Assembly: GCA_036505635.1 (NCBI GenBank)
Contig: DASXTC010000083.1
Span: 3,062 to 67,061, forward strand
DNA from: DASXTC01 sp036505635
Lineage (GTDB): Bacteria; Acidobacteriota; Polarisedimenticolia; JACPZX01; DASXTC01
Direction: 5' to 3'
Length of the DNA: 64,000 nt
Numbering within the stretch: position 1 is the first letter of the stretch; each line of letters begins with the position of its first letter. The notes under the pieces are model-generated. The model made no database searches, was not told where the DNA came from, and was given only the letters and a program-made list of their open reading frames with translations. The translations under genes and the position numbers were made by a program. Positions 1-8,619 of the stretch are shown piece by piece.

Positions 1-537
1 CGGAGCGCGCATCAGGAAGCTCGCTACGAAGGCCGTGCCCATAAGTAAGTAGGAGAGACCCACCTTGAGCGATCTCCCGGACAATCTCACCGCCGCAGTC
101 GCAATCAGAGCCAAGGCGATGGGGCGTATGCCATCGAGGAACGCCGTGACAGCGGGCACCTGCCCGTACCGGTGATACATCCAGGCGAGCGCCGTGAGGC
201 TGACGAAGCCGGGCAAGATGAAGAGGAGACCCGCGACGATGCCTCCCCGGACGCCGCGCCGGAGATATCCGAGGTGGATCGCGATCTCGAGCGCCTCAGG
301 ACCTGGAAGGATGTTCGCGAAATCGAGCAGGTGAACGAACTGTGCATCAGCCACCCACCTGAGCGTCTCGACCGCCTCCTTGTGCATCACTCCGATCTGC
401 GCGACGGGCCCGCCGAAGGTGTTGACACCCACCCGGAACATCGAGCGCAGGAAGCTCCCCCACGGCTCCCGCTCCTCGGGTGGAAGCGGTCGCGGGGCCA
501 CCGTTTCGTCGCCGTGCTGCTCCGATGGCAGGTCCAT
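1..537 (-). CDS. chrA: Chromate transporter ChrA, N-terminal half (cut by window edge)
   Basis: The frame is open from the ATG at 537 to base 1, giving 179 residues with no stop, so the gene continues past the left edge. The family (CHR superfamily) exports chromate across the inner membrane. Visible family motifs are NTFGGP at residues 39-44 and LPGPEA at 77-82, with hydrophobic segments near residues 98-122, 135-150 and 158-176. It is the last visible gene of a minus-strand operon that starts with chrB, which supports a role in chromate efflux. Only the first of the two usual halves can be seen, so whether the gene is intact is unknown. Confidence 0.88.
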   Translation of the reverse strand, partial: MDLPSEQHGDETVAPRPLPPEEREPWGSFLRSMFRVGVNTFGGPVAQIGVMHKEAVETLRWVADAQFVHLLDFANILPGPEALEIAIHLGYLRRGVRGGIVAGLLFILPGFVSLTALAWMYHRYGQVPAVTAFLDGIRPIALALIATAAVRLSGRSLKVGLSYLLMGTAFVASFLMRAP

Positions 538-543
538 CGGAGC

Positions 544-1452
544 CTACGCGTGCCTCGTCTTGTCGAGCGCTGCCTTGATACCGCGGGCCAGGTCCTCCGA
601 CTTCCCGACGCCCCAGTAATGGAGGAACAAGATTCGGGGAATCTCCCCGGCCATATGACTGTGGATCGCCACGATGTTGATGCCTGCTCTCCGCAGGGTC
701 TTGAGCACCTCCTGCAGCTCGGACTCGAGCATCGCGAAGTCGCCGTCCACGACGGCCAGATCGTCGCCGCCCGAGAACGCTGCCCAGGTGTTCACGCCCA
801 TGGCGCTGCCCATGGTGGAGCCGTCCATCGTCGTCTCGCGACCGATGGTCACCTTGTAGACGCCGTTGCTCAGCTCGCCGGGTTTCCCGAGGATCGCCTC
901 GATCTTCTTCGGGTCGAGGGTGCTCTTCGCCGGATCGATGTCGGCTTGCGCTACGGCGCCCTTCGCAAGGCTTGTGTCCTTGATCTTGGCGAAGACCTTG
1001 CCGACGGCGGCGGCGAGCTTCTGCTCCTCGCCCATGCCCCCGATGTGCATGAACATCACCCTTGGGCTGTCCCAGAGAAAATGATTGTGGAGGGCTGTCA
1101 CCTGAAGGCCGCTGTCAAGGGCTACGCTCATGACGGGGTTCACCTGCTCCTCGAGCAGGACCATGTCGCCCATCACCATCGCGTGTTCGCCGGTCCTCTT
1201 GAACGAGGCCCACGACGTGAGTCCCATTGGAGGCGTGATCTTGACGCCCGCCGATGACACGACGAGATCGGTCCGTGGCATCGACACTTTGAAGACGCCT
1301 TCCTTCTCATCGAGCTTACCTTTGACGCCAGTGAGTTGTTCGATGCTGGCGGTATCGAGTTGCGTTGTCGGCCCAGCGCTCTGCGCTGATGCCGTGGACG
1401 CACCGAGAGCACACAGACCGAGCACTACAGGATTGAGCAAATATCTCTTCAT
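544..1452 (-). CDS. Secreted DUF1259 (LppY/LpqO-like) protein
   Basis: A 302-residue protein with a signal peptide (about residues 1-23, AXA-type end). It consists of two repeats of the DUF1259 fold: the first ends in HNHF...MHIGG (122-139), the second in HSHM...LHYWG (264-281). The paired HxH motifs look like metal ligands, which is an inference. DUF1259 genes often lie beside chrA/chrB in chromosomal chromate clusters; the biochemical role is unknown. The gene ends seven bases before the chrA start and is part of the same operon. Confidence 0.85.
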   Translation of the reverse strand: MKRYLLNPVVLGLCALGASTASAQSAGPTTQLDTASIEQLTGVKGKLDEKEGVFKVSMPRTDLVVSSAGVKITPPMGLTSWASFKRTGEHAMVMGDMVLLEEQVNPVMSVALDSGLQVTALHNHFLWDSPRVMFMHIGGMGEEQKLAAAVGKVFAKIKDTSLAKGAVAQADIDPAKSTLDPKKIEAILGKPGELSNGVYKVTIGRETTMDGSTMGSAMGVNTWAAFSGGDDLAVVDGDFAMLESELQEVLKTLRRAGINIVAIHSHMAGEIPRILFLHYWGVGKSEDLARGIKAALDKTRHA

Positions 1453-1522
1453 GACTCCTGTCCCTTCTTTCCAGGAGAGGCTTGATCGTGGAGGAGGCTG
1501 GCCTTCTCGACGCGCTTCCCTT

Positions 1523-1891
1523 CTATTCGAACGAAGTCACGTAAAGAACCTGGGTACCGCCTTTCTTGACGAGCGTTCCCGTAACGGTGACAGTCTGTGC
1601 CATCTTGTCCGCAAGCACGTCTCGTCCAGCCCGATGATCCTTCATTCCCATGACTACGTAGATATTCCCCTTGTCATCGACGATCCCGATGGGATTGCCC
1701 GCTTTCGCGCACTCGGTGGTGCATGCCTTGTGCTCTGGTCCGTGGCTGCCGTCCTCCAGATAACACCAGAGGTCCACCACCTCTCCTTTCACCGTGACTT
1801 GCTCGCCCTTCGGTTCTCCGGAGGCGGTTAGAACAGACAAGATCGATAAACTCACTGCCAGCAGGACGAGACCAATGATCCGATGTTTCAT
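1523..1891 (-). CDS. Small secreted Cys/His-motif protein
   Basis: A 122-residue secreted protein. I chose the ATG at 1891 because GAAGGAG lies just upstream; a start at 1939 would add 16 unconvincing residues. After a signal peptide it carries C-x10-H-x2-C-x3-C-A-K followed by a region with a beta-rich pattern that may be an OB-like barrel (inference). The function is not known. The protein at 14198-14536 has the same architecture (C-x10-H-x3-C-x3-C-A-K), so the window holds two members of one family. Sitting in the chromate operon, it may bind metal or heme in the periplasm. Confidence 0.8.
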   Translation of the reverse strand: MKHRIIGLVLLAVSLSILSVLTASGEPKGEQVTVKGEVVDLWCYLEDGSHGPEHKACTTECAKAGNPIGIVDDKGNIYVVMGMKDHRAGRDVLADKMAQTVTVTGTLVKKGGTQVLYVTSFE

Positions 1892-1935
1892 CGCAGCTGC
1901 TCCTTCATTCCGTCTCAAGGGATTGTTCCGTCGAG

Positions 1936-2604
1936 TCACTGTAGGGGCTCGACGGAGAGGTCATCGAAATAGGTCACCGAATCCGCCTTGGTCCACACGC
2001 CGACTTTGCCCGGGGCCGCGAAGGTCTTGTCGTGCGCGTCGATGACCTTCTCCCCATCCCAGAAGACCTGGAAATGATCGCCCCGCGCTTCGGCACGCAG
2101 CTCGTGCCAAGTACCGCTGGTCACCTTGCCGCTCCAGCTCGCGAATTGCTTGCGGCTGCCGTCCTTGACGTAGTAGAGACGGACGTTGTTCTCCAGAGCG
2201 TTTGCTCGCGTGACGTAGTAGTTGTTCTCGTCACGGTAGCGGAATACGAGGCCGCAGGCCTGGTCAACCATTCCCGAGACGGCCTTGCACCGGACCGAGA
2301 GCCGCAAATTGCTCGACACGGCTTCGTTTGCCACGGCCACAGGGAACCGGTAGTCCGTATCATCGGTGTCGACTTGCGCGAGGACATTCGGAGCACTCGG
2401 AGCGTCCTTTTCCGGCTTCACCATCCAGCGGCCCTGCCCACCGCTGCCGGTTCGGGCAAGCGAGAACCCTGCGGGTGGAGCCTCTGCCGGGTCGGCATCG
2501 AAGTGCCATGTACGGGCAGCGCCAGCGGGGGTGTCGGCGTAAACAACTTCTACAAGCAACCCGACCGCCGCAGCGGCGGCGACGGCGAAAAACCTTGTAT
2601 CCAT
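1936..2604 (-). CDS. Secreted concanavalin A-like/LamG-type protein
   Basis: A 222-residue protein with an N-terminal signal peptide (cleavage near residue 23). The rest resembles the beta-jelly-roll fold of the DUF1080 / family-16-like secreted proteins: an ACGLVFRY strand, an YYVTRANALENN segment and a C-terminal YFDDLSVEP strand. No catalytic acid pair is evident, so it is more likely a binding module than an enzyme. An AAAGGAGGGAGG stretch precedes the ATG. It lies between chrB and the small Cys/His protein in the same operon. Its substrate is unknown. Confidence 0.75.
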   Translation of the reverse strand: MDTRFFAVAAAAAVGLLVEVVYADTPAGAARTWHFDADPAEAPPAGFSLARTGSGGQGRWMVKPEKDAPSAPNVLAQVDTDDTDYRFPVAVANEAVSSNLRLSVRCKAVSGMVDQACGLVFRYRDENNYYVTRANALENNVRLYYVKDGSRKQFASWSGKVTSGTWHELRAEARGDHFQVFWDGEKVIDAHDKTFAAPGKVGVWTKADSVTYFDDLSVEPLQ

Positions 2605-2651
2605 CCCTTCCTCCCTCCTTTCATTTCATTGCTGTCCCCCGCGTTGGTCCA

Positions 2652-3650
2652 TCAACGGGGTCTCCTCCGGAAGTACTCGTACAGATCCTCGAGCACAGCG
2701 GAGCCGCGGGCCATTCGCACCTCGTCCTCCTTGTGGGCCATCGCGATGCCTGCGATCAGCCGGTCAAGCCCCAAAGCTTCCTGCCGCTCGAATTTGGAGT
2801 CTTTCAGGTCGATGTCGTGGACGATTTCCGCGATCGGTCGCAACGCCAGGTCCTCGAGCCCGAAACGGCGCAGCAGGACCTCAAAGGTGCAGCAATCTCC
2901 TTCGTGCGTGAACTCGGCATCGAACATGTCGAATCGCAGTTCACCGGTTTCAGGGCGGTACCCCTTGTTGGCGACGAACTTGAAGCGAGCTTCCCTGTCG
3001 ATGAACCTGCGGATGAGCCATGCGCTCGCGATGCGGTCCACGTGTATCCCTCGGCGCGTGACCCATACCCGCCCGAGAAGCCGTTCAGCGTGGCCAGGAC
3101 TTCTCTCCGCCGCGGTGCCCGTCGACGCTTTGTCTTTCAGTCTTGCCTCGAGTCCCGCAAGAAGAGCGTCGGTGGTGTCGCTACCGGGCGCGCCGAAGAA
3201 GTCGATACCCGCGACGTCGGAGAACCGTCTCCTGAGCTTGGCGACTTCCGCATCGAATCGATTCCTCTGGTCTCGATCGAGTCGGGCGGCAGACGGCAGT
3301 TCCCCAGCCAGCTGTTGAGCTTCCTCAGCGATCTGAGCATAGTCGGCATCCCGCGCCGCGTGGAACATCGCCTCGACCTGTTCATCGGAGAGGCCCTCCA
3401 CGAAATGCGCCTCGCAGATGGACGCCTCCCCGCCCTCGGCGAAGATCTCGCGGAGCACCCACTGGAAGTCCTCCTGGGTCTGGTCGCTGAACGGCAGGAC
3501 GTAGACCGAGTTCTTGATGGCGACTGCGCCCAGACGCTGCAGCCTCCGCCAGACCTTGACGCGGAAATAGTTCGGCTTCGGAGGGATTTGGTGGATCAGG
3601 AGCAGCCACCGACCCTCGGTCTTCTCGGGCACTCGATCCGTGATGAGCAT
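2652..3650 (-). CDS. chrB: Chromate resistance protein ChrB
   Basis: A 332-residue ChrB with both usual parts. The N-terminal region (about 1-150) starts with the WLLLIHQIPPKP stretch and carries SVYVLP. The C-terminal region (about 190-330) starts at WVTRRGIHVDRIASAWLI and includes FDMFDAEFTHEGD and EIVHDIDLKD. ChrB proteins sense chromate and regulate the chr operon. It is the first gene of the operon, read from a recognisable promoter at 3660-3688. The length matches full-length ChrB. Confidence 0.9.
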   Translation of the reverse strand: MLITDRVPEKTEGRWLLLIHQIPPKPNYFRVKVWRRLQRLGAVAIKNSVYVLPFSDQTQEDFQWVLREIFAEGGEASICEAHFVEGLSDEQVEAMFHAARDADYAQIAEEAQQLAGELPSAARLDRDQRNRFDAEVAKLRRRFSDVAGIDFFGAPGSDTTDALLAGLEARLKDKASTGTAAERSPGHAERLLGRVWVTRRGIHVDRIASAWLIRRFIDREARFKFVANKGYRPETGELRFDMFDAEFTHEGDCCTFEVLLRRFGLEDLALRPIAEIVHDIDLKDSKFERQEALGLDRLIAGIAMAHKEDEVRMARGSAVLEDLYEYFRRRPR

Positions 3651-3659
3651 CTGAAGCGT

Positions 3660-3688
3660 AGTCTAGATACAACTGTTCTATGGATCAA
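3660..3688 (-). promoter_or_regulatory. Sigma-70-type promoter of the chr operon
   Basis: On the minus strand TTGATC (3688-3683) and TAGACT (3665-3660) are separated by exactly 17 bases, and the -10 lies about 10 bases before the chrB ATG, so the leader would be very short. The spacer and -10 contain an imperfect inverted repeat with TAGA/TCTA ends, a possible ChrB operator (inference). Confidence 0.55.
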
Positions 3689-4158
3689 CTGCCGCCGGCC
3701 GTCATGTGCGGCACTTCATGATTCGGGTTCAGGGGCCAACTCTGTGGCGGGCGCAGGGCTACACTGCGGGGTGCTATCGGTGGCGTCCATGATCGGACTC
3801 GTCGCGTTGCTCGCCTTCGGAACAACGAGATCGTGCTCGTCTCGCACTTACGGCACCTGCCGCAGGAAGAAGGTTTGCCGTCATTCGCGAGGCGGTGATT
3901 TCAGGTGCGCACGTGTACCCTGTGTCGGGTTTAGATGACCGCTCGTGCGGCCGTGCCGACGCTTTCATGTGCTCGCGTTGAGGGGCCAGCACCTTGGAGC
4001 CGAAAGTTAGGCGCCGATGGGGGTCGTCATCTTGTTCGGCCTTTTTCCCGGGAGCGCGCTAGACATGATCTTCCTCCCGTTGCCATACCATCGTCTCACT
4101 CGCATGAGGTCCGGTCACGAGGCATGATGCGCCGGGCGCGAGGCCTCAGCGCCTCAGG
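3689..4158. other. Intergenic stretch without a recognised gene
   Basis: About 470 bases between the divergent chrB promoter and the EamA transporter gene. Short open frames exist on both strands but none has a convincing start, ribosome site or recognisable protein. I see no tRNA, terminator hairpin or insertion-sequence end. It may be decayed sequence at an accessory-region junction. Confidence 0.4.
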
Positions 4159-5217
4159 TTGCGTGGTGTCGGGCTCTCTCTCGCGGCGGCGGCGATCTAC
4201 GGAATCCTGGCCCCGGCGGCGAAAGGCGCTCTGGCTCACATCGAGCCCGTGCGCGCCGCCGGCCTGACCTATCTCGCCGCGGGGTGCGTCACCTTGGTCG
4301 CCCTGCTGTTACGGGCGCTGATCGGACGAAGGCCATCCAGGGGTCGCATCACGCGGCGGGACGTGCCGCGGCTCCTCGGAATGACGCTGCTCGGTGGTGT
4401 GCTGGGCCCGGTGATGTTCTTCGAGGGTGTTCAACGAGTCGCCTCGCATCACGCAGCGATCGTGCAGCATCTGGAGTTCGCGTTCACCGTCCTCGCCGCC
4501 GTGCTCGTGCTTGGTGAGCGAGTCGGAAGGAGAGGCGTCTTCGGTCTGTTTCTGCTGCTGATAGGTTTGATGGTGTTCTCACTGCCCGGCCCAGCCAGTG
4601 GAGGGCAACTGTCCTCGACTTCCTGGAGAGGCCTGCTGCTCCTCGTGGCCGCCTGTTCGGCATGGGCCGGGGACAACATCCTGACTCGCGGTGCTTCCCG
4701 GCTCGATCCGCTCGTGGTCGTCACGATCAAGGGATTCGGTGGCGGCTCGGCACTCTTGCTCGGAACCCTTGGAGCTTCCTGGTCCCTTCCGCCGCGCGCG
4801 TGGATGCTGGTCATGCTGGCCGGCGGTGGCGGCGTCGGTCTCTCGCTTGTGCTGGAGCTACTCGCGCTGCGACGGATCGGCGCCGCGCTCAACGCCGGGC
4901 TGTTCGCTGCCGGGCCAGCCTTCGGCTTCCTGTGGAGTTTGTTGTTCCTCGGTGAGAGAGCCGGCACCTTCGGATGGCTGGCGCTCCTGTCCTGCGCTGC
5001 CGGCGCCGTCGCGCTCTCGATCGACCGGCATGGGCACCAACATCATCACGATCCGATCGGTCACACGCACTGGCACGATCATCTTGACGAGCACCACACT
5101 CACATGCACGGGCCGGAATTCGCTCCCGGCATTTCACACGTCCACGAGCACGAGCATGAGGCGACGACGCACGCACATCCGCACGAGCACGACGAGCACC
5201 ATCGACACCGACATTGA
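4159..5217 (+). CDS. EamA/DMT-family transporter with histidine-rich C-terminal tail
   Basis: A 352-residue protein starting at TTG (MRGVGLSLAAAA); no in-frame ATG or strong ribosome site lies upstream. Two EamA repeats with about ten hydrophobic helices fill residues 1-288. The last 63 or so residues are a soluble tail with about 25 histidines in HxH, HHH and DEHH groups, a pattern typical of nickel, zinc or cobalt binding. Most EamA proteins carry metabolites, so metal transport is inferred only from the tail. The neighbouring chromate operon fits a metal-stress setting. Confidence 0.8.
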   Translation: MRGVGLSLAAAAIYGILAPAAKGALAHIEPVRAAGLTYLAAGCVTLVALLLRALIGRRPSRGRITRRDVPRLLGMTLLGGVLGPVMFFEGVQRVASHHAAIVQHLEFAFTVLAAVLVLGERVGRRGVFGLFLLLIGLMVFSLPGPASGGQLSSTSWRGLLLLVAACSAWAGDNILTRGASRLDPLVVVTIKGFGGGSALLLGTLGASWSLPPRAWMLVMLAGGGGVGLSLVLELLALRRIGAALNAGLFAAGPAFGFLWSLLFLGERAGTFGWLALLSCAAGAVALSIDRHGHQHHHDPIGHTHWHDHLDEHHTHMHGPEFAPGISHVHEHEHEATTHAHPHEHDEHHRHRH

Positions 5218-5321
5218 GTACGACAGGGGTGATCGGGGATGGGCGACGGGATCGGGAAACAAAAGCGAGCAAGATGAGATCCACGTGCCCACTATAAGTC
5301 TTTTATTTTCAGATATTTGGC

Positions 5322-5491
5322 TGGAGCGACGGGACTTGAACCCGTTCGGGATGAATTTTCTAACTTGCTGATGGCGCGTGACTTTCGTCGTGAGTGGCCG
5401 TCAACGTGTTGCCTTGTCCCTGTTTTCGATTCCCCCGGAGTCCCCTCCAGTCCCCTGGAGTCCTCCGCAGTCGTGGAGAAATAGTGGAGAT
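5322..5491 (-). repeat. Direct repeat copy 1 with tRNA-Asp 3' fragment (att-like)
   Basis: The first 23 bases (5322-5344) match the 3' end of tRNA-Asp: T-arm 3' half, acceptor strand and CCA in minus-strand orientation. The next ~145 bases are about 80% identical to 8247-8392, and the segment from gttgcc to gtggaga is almost identical. No full tRNA is present, so this is a displaced 3' fragment as expected for an att site. The repeat read on the minus strand could encode the tail of a lost protein. Confidence 0.7.
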
Positions 5492-5499
5492 GGCAAACT

Positions 5500-5505
5500 T
5501 ATAAT
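5500..5505 (+). promoter_or_regulatory. Possible -10 box for the kinase gene
   Basis: A perfect TATAAT about 57 bases upstream of the kinase start. No good -35 is seen at 16-18 bases, so this is a weak call. Confidence 0.3.
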
Positions 5506-5561
5506 GGTGTCCGCGCCGCCGCGCCCGCGGCGTCGAGTCGTCACGGGAGAGGACCCCGCCC

Positions 5562-8051
5562 TTGCAGCCCGGACAGAGTCTCGGCCACTACCGCATCGTG
5601 CGCCTGATCGGCCAGGGGGGCATGGGGGCGGTCTACCTGGCCGAGGACACGAAGCTGCACCGCCAGGTGGCGCTGAAGATCCTGCCTCCCGAGATGGCCG
5701 TCAGCCCCGACCGGCTCGAGCGCTTCCAGCGCGAGGCGAAGGCCGTCGCTGCCCTGAATCACCCCCACATCGTGACCATCTACTCCGTCGAGGAGGAGGC
5801 CGGCGCCCACCTCCTCACGATGGAGCTCGTCGAGGGGGAGAGTCTGGACCATGGGATCCCCCCCGGCGGGTTGTCCATGGCGAAGGTGTTCGACATCGGC
5901 ATCGCCATGGCCGACGCCCTGGCGGCGGCGCACGAGAAGGGGATCGTCCACCGCGACCTGAAGCCGGCCAACGTGATGGTCACGAAGGACGGACGGGTGA
6001 AGGTGCTCGATTTCGGTCTGGCGAAGCTGGTGGCGGCGGCCTCTGAGAGCGGGCCGCCGGCTGGCGCGGAAGCCTCCTCCGCGCCGACCGAAGTGGGGCA
6101 TCCCGACCGGGCGCTGACCCAGGCCGGTCTGGTCGTGGGGACGGTGCCGTACATGTCGCCCGAGCAGGTGGGGGGTGAGACGTTGGATGCGCGCACGGAC
6201 ATCTTCTCGCTGGGCGTGGTGCTCTACGAGATGGCGGCGGGACGGCGACCGTTTGCCGGCAAGAATCAGGCGGAGACGATCTCGTCGATCCTACGTGACA
6301 CGCCGCGGCCGGTGAGCGAGGCCCGGCAGGAGGCGCCTCGCCATCTGTCGAGAATCATCGATCACTGCCTGCAGAAGGAGCCGCGGGATCGCTTCCAGAC
6401 GGCACGCGACGTCTACAATGAGCTGCGCGCGCTGCGCAGGGAGGTCGAGTCGGGCGCGAGCCACGCCGGCGGAACGGTCCCGGCGGCCGCCACCTCTCCC
6501 ACGCCCCTGCCCGCTGCGTCGGGCGCCCCGCTTCAGATGCGTCGCGGCGGCGCAAGACTCTGGATCGGCGCCGCTGCCGGAGTGGTCGTGGCCATCCTCG
6601 CGCTCGTCCTGTTCCTCGGTCGGGGCCGGCGGGCCGCGCCGGAGAGCACGGGGCCCGAGATCCGCTCCATCGCGGTGCTGCCGTTCGTCAACATGAGCAG
6701 CGACCCCGAGCAGGAGTTCTTCTCCGACGGCATCTCCGAGGAGGTCCTGAACCTGCTGGCCAAGGTTCCCGAGCTGCGTGTCACTTCCCGCTCGTCGGCC
6801 TTCTCCTTCAAAGGCCAGAAACTCGAGATCCCGGAGATCGCGCGGCGCCTCCATGTCGCCCACGTCCTGGAAGGCTCCGTGCGCAAGTCCGGAAACCAGG
6901 TCCGCGTCACGGCCCAGCTCATCAAGGCCGGCTCCGACACCCACCTGTGGTCGCAGACCTACGACCGCACGCTCGACGACATCTTCAAGATCCAGGACGA
7001 GATCGCCGCCGACGTTGTCCGGCAACTCCGGGTGACCCTTCTGGGCGCGGCGCCTACGGCGCGCAAGACCGATCCGCAGGCCTATGCGCTTTACCTCCAG
7101 GCGGTCCAGCTTGGCCGGCAGTTCACCCCCGAAGCGTTCGAGCGGTCCGATGCGCTCTACCGGAATGTGCTGGAGATCGACCCCCGATACGCGCCCGCGT
7201 GGGCCGAGCTTTCCCGCAATAGTCTGAGCGAGAGCGCCATCGGCCTGCTGTCCGACGAGGAAGCGTTCGCCAGGGCCCGCGATCAGGCGGGCAAGGCGCT
7301 CGAGATCGATCCCGAATGCGCACCTGCCCTTGCGATGCTCGGCGGCGTCGAGATGGACACCGGCGACCTCGCCGGCGCCGTGCATCATCTCGAGCGAGCG
7401 CTTGAGTTGGACCCGGCCGATCCCTCCAGTCTCAATACCGCCGCCAGGCTGCTCGCGTCACTCGGTCGCCTGGAGCAAGCCCTCCCGATCAGGGAATTCC
7501 TCGTCGCGCGGGATCCGGTGAATCAGACGTCATTGTTCGATGCTGGCATATCGTATGGATCGCTCGGCCGCCTCGAGGAGGCGATCGCCTCCTTCCGGAC
7601 GGTGCTGAGCCTGAGCCCTGGCAGAGGCGGCGCTCACTACCAGCTTGGCGTGGCGCTGCTGCTCAACGGCGAGCCGGAGGCGGCGCTTCAGAAGATGCAG
7701 CAGGAGAGCTCCGAGGCTTGGCGCATGATCGGCCTGCCGATGGCCTGGCACGCTCTGGGACGGAAAGCCGAGTCCGATGCCTCGCTCGCCGAATTGATCC
7801 GGAAGTACAAAAGAGATGCGCCCTCCCACATCGCCTACGTGCTCGCCTTCCGCGGCGAGGCCGACCGTGCCTTCGAGTGGCTCGACAAGGCCGTCCAGTA
7901 CGGCGACCTCGGCCTCTCCGAGATCCTGAGAGAGCCGCTGTTCGCCAACATCCGGAAGGACCCGCGCTGGATCGCCTTCCTGCGCCGGATCGGCAAAGCT
8001 CCCGAACAGCTCGCCGCCATCAAGTTCAAGGTGACCCTGCCCGGCCGGTAG
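5562..8051 (+). CDS. Transmembrane Ser/Thr protein kinase with TolB-like and TPR regions
   Basis: An 829-residue protein starting at TTG; GGAGAGG lies nine bases upstream. The kinase domain is complete: glycine loop GQGGMGAVY (17-25), ATP-lysine in VALKI (K39), catalytic HRDLKPAN (130-137), DFG (150-152) and APE-like SPEQ. A single membrane helix lies near 330-352. Outside it is a TolB-like/adenylate-cyclase-type segment (SIAVLPFVNMSSD, about 368-480) followed by TPR repeats to the C-terminus. This architecture is strongly expanded in Acidobacteriota. It is the only gene between two copies of the tRNA-Asp-fragment repeat, so it may have arrived as cargo. Its substrates are unknown. Confidence 0.9.
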   Translation: MQPGQSLGHYRIVRLIGQGGMGAVYLAEDTKLHRQVALKILPPEMAVSPDRLERFQREAKAVAALNHPHIVTIYSVEEEAGAHLLTMELVEGESLDHGIPPGGLSMAKVFDIGIAMADALAAAHEKGIVHRDLKPANVMVTKDGRVKVLDFGLAKLVAAASESGPPAGAEASSAPTEVGHPDRALTQAGLVVGTVPYMSPEQVGGETLDARTDIFSLGVVLYEMAAGRRPFAGKNQAETISSILRDTPRPVSEARQEAPRHLSRIIDHCLQKEPRDRFQTARDVYNELRALRREVESGASHAGGTVPAAATSPTPLPAASGAPLQMRRGGARLWIGAAAGVVVAILALVLFLGRGRRAAPESTGPEIRSIAVLPFVNMSSDPEQEFFSDGISEEVLNLLAKVPELRVTSRSSAFSFKGQKLEIPEIARRLHVAHVLEGSVRKSGNQVRVTAQLIKAGSDTHLWSQTYDRTLDDIFKIQDEIAADVVRQLRVTLLGAAPTARKTDPQAYALYLQAVQLGRQFTPEAFERSDALYRNVLEIDPRYAPAWAELSRNSLSESAIGLLSDEEAFARARDQAGKALEIDPECAPALAMLGGVEMDTGDLAGAVHHLERALELDPADPSSLNTAARLLASLGRLEQALPIREFLVARDPVNQTSLFDAGISYGSLGRLEEAIASFRTVLSLSPGRGGAHYQLGVALLLNGEPEAALQKMQQESSEAWRMIGLPMAWHALGRKAESDASLAELIRKYKRDAPSHIAYVLAFRGEADRAFEWLDKAVQYGDLGLSEILREPLFANIRKDPRWIAFLRRIGKAPEQLAAIKFKVTLPGR

Positions 8052-8619
8052 GCGTTCGAATGAGTGGCCTGACACCTCAACGGCCGCCTCGGACTCAGCG
8101 GTTCTGTCAGGCGGTCTCTTGCAGAGTCGGTGGAGAGGCGAACTGGGTGACCAGAGGGAGTGAGCAGGGAACCGTTCCCGTCGCCCCCAAGGTCGTTCTG
8201 TGTTTTCGGCAGCTTAGGCTGGCGGGAGCGACGGGACTTGAACCCGATCGCGATGGTTTTTCTAACTAGCTGATGGCACGCGACTATCGTCGTAAGACAC
8301 TGAGAATCCGTTGCCTTGTCCCTGTTTTCGATTCCCCTGGCGTCCCCTCCAGTCCCCTGGAGTCCTCCGCAGTCGTGGAGATATTTTGGAGACGCGCGGT
8401 TCCGCCTCACCAGCGAACTCACGGTCCGCGGCCTCATCCGCGAAGTGCTCGATGTGGATTACCAACCATTAGAACCTGCACCCGGCAACGGGGGGATGTT
8501 TATGGCCCCGGTCCTCTGGGCCCAGAGGCGCGCTGCCGGCGAGGGGGGCTGGCCGGACAGGAAGGCTCCGCGCAGGCGCTCTCGCGGCTGGGTGAAAGAG
8601 GACGGCGGGGCCCCCCCCG
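8052..8619. other. Intergenic region holding tRNA-Asp fragment and repeat copy 2
   Basis: About 570 bases between the kinase and glutamate dehydrogenase genes. It contains the second tRNA-Asp fragment and repeat copy (8220-8392). Open frames here overlap the repeat or are unconvincing. No recombinase gene is present. Confidence 0.6.
8220..8392 (-). repeat. Direct repeat copy 2 with tRNA-Asp 3' fragment (att-like)
   Basis: Bases 8220-8246 are identical over 27 positions to the 3' end of the complete tRNA-Asp gene (18951-18977), including CCA, after which identity ends. The following ~145 bases match repeat copy 1. On the minus strand both copies keep the same frame through LHDCGGLQGTGGD and GIENRDKAT, and copy 1 then stops, so the repeat may be the 3' end of a lost coding sequence (inference). 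Confidence 0.75.

Larger units (their letters stand above)
5218..5561. other. Intergenic region holding tRNA-Asp fragment and repeat copy 1
   Basis: Between the transporter and the kinase there is no gene. The stretch contains an AT-rich segment (about 5290-5320), the displaced tRNA-Asp 3' end (5322-5344), the first copy of a roughly 170-bp direct repeat (5322-5491) and a TATAAT at 5500-5505. Confidence 0.6.

Noticed and set aside
172..1257. Long open frame on the plus strand opposite the chr genes
   Set aside because: It covers chrA and the DUF1259 gene on the other strand; its protein is low-complexity, His/Arg/Leu-rich and matches no family.
3935..4267. 110-codon open frame ahead of the EamA gene
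   Set aside because: It overlaps the transporter start in another frame and has no recognisable protein.
5322..5344. Complete tRNA gene
   Set aside because: Only the T-arm and acceptor 3' side are present; no D-arm or anticodon arm can be formed upstream.
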